Source of the DNA: Sphingomonadaceae bacterium
GTDB taxonomy: Bacteria; Pseudomonadota; Alphaproteobacteria; Sphingomonadales; Sphingomonadaceae
Length of the DNA: 5,421 nucleotides
Reading direction: 5' to 3'
Assembly (NCBI GenBank): GCA_019245455.1
Contig: JAFARM010000422.1
Coordinates: 1 to 5,421, forward strand
Shown here: positions 5,251 through 5,421 of the stretch, piece by piece
Position numbering within the stretch: position 1 is the stretch's first letter
Layout of the letters: every line of letters begins with the position of its first letter
Position numbers and translations under genes: made by a program
Notes under the pieces: model-generated
What the model was told of the DNA's origin: nothing
What the model saw: the letters and a program-made list of their open reading frames with translations, nothing else
The model's database searches: none

Positions 5251-5421
5251 TCACTTCGGCGTCGCGCCGCACGCCTTCTTCGTCTTGTTGCCCGCCTTGC
5301 TGCAGTCATAGTGGACGACCTTGCCGTTCTTCAGGGTCGCCGTGACCTCGTTCGGGTTGGCGGGCTTGGGCGCCGCGGCGGCGTGGGCGCGCGGGGCGGC
5401 GGCAGCCGGCGCCGCCGCTGT
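5251..5421 (-). CDS. Small Ala/Pro- and Lys-rich protein with two cysteines (C-terminal part, 5' end outside window)
   Basis: The minus-strand frame is open from the window edge to TGA at 5253-5251, giving 56 residues. The visible N-terminal half is low-complexity Ala/Pro (TAAAPAAAAPRAHAAAAPKP), which could be the end of a signal peptide plus a linker. It is followed by a compact segment with NPNEVTATLKNGKVVHYDCS and then KAGNKTKKACGATPK. Two cysteines, eleven residues apart, could form a disulfide in the periplasm. The abrupt change from Ala-rich to a lysine-rich segment with varied composition supports a real coding region. I do not recognise a named family. It resembles small hypothetical exported proteins of sphingomonads, and no function can be assigned. 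It runs in the same direction as ccmC, separated by a 72-nt gap with a hairpin. Confidence 0.6.
   Translation of the reverse strand, partial: TAAAPAAAAPRAHAAAAPKPANPNEVTATLKNGKVVHYDCSKAGNKTKKACGATPK

Overview
The window looks like a chromosomal piece of a high-GC alphaproteobacterium, most likely a sphingomonad (Sphingomonas or a relative). This rests on base composition, the style of the protein sequences, and palindromic repeats of the GTCATCCCCGC...GCGGGGACCCATCTC type between genes. These are recognised by eye, not by a database search. I see no rRNA, tRNA, insertion sequence, phage gene or CRISPR array.

Left half (1-3174, plus strand): four tightly packed genes that probably form one transcription unit entering from outside the window. 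They are the C-terminal part of a polysaccharide-deacetylase-like protein, a multi-pass membrane protein resembling the lysylphosphatidylglycerol-synthase TM / flippase-like family, a small secreted DUF2141-like protein, and a GT4 glycosyltransferase. Stop and start codons overlap or lie within a few bases at two of the three junctions. The third junction has a 50-nt gap with a perfect 8-bp inverted repeat. A deacetylase, a membrane protein, an exported protein and a glycosyltransferase together suggest synthesis or modification of a cell-surface glycan or glycolipid. That is inference; the substrate is unknown.

Middle (3175-3343): an intergenic region between convergent genes. It holds one degenerate and two well-preserved copies of a short palindromic repeat. 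The two good copies face each other and would form a long hairpin between the two operons.

Right half (3344-5178, minus strand): cytochrome c maturation (System I) genes read right to left as ccmC-ccmD-ccmE-ccmG. CcmC, CcmD and CcmE load haem onto the CcmE chaperone in the inner membrane. CcmG (DsbE) is the periplasmic thioredoxin-like reductant of apocytochrome haem-binding cysteines. ccmF, which lies between ccmE and ccmG in the classical gene order, is absent: only 38 nt separate the two genes. ccmH does not follow ccmG, and ccmA and ccmB do not directly precede ccmC.

Far right (5179-5421): a GC-rich perfect 10-bp hairpin lies in front of ccmC. Beyond it is the 3' end of a small minus-strand gene for an Ala/Pro-rich, lysine-rich protein with two cysteines, which runs off the window.
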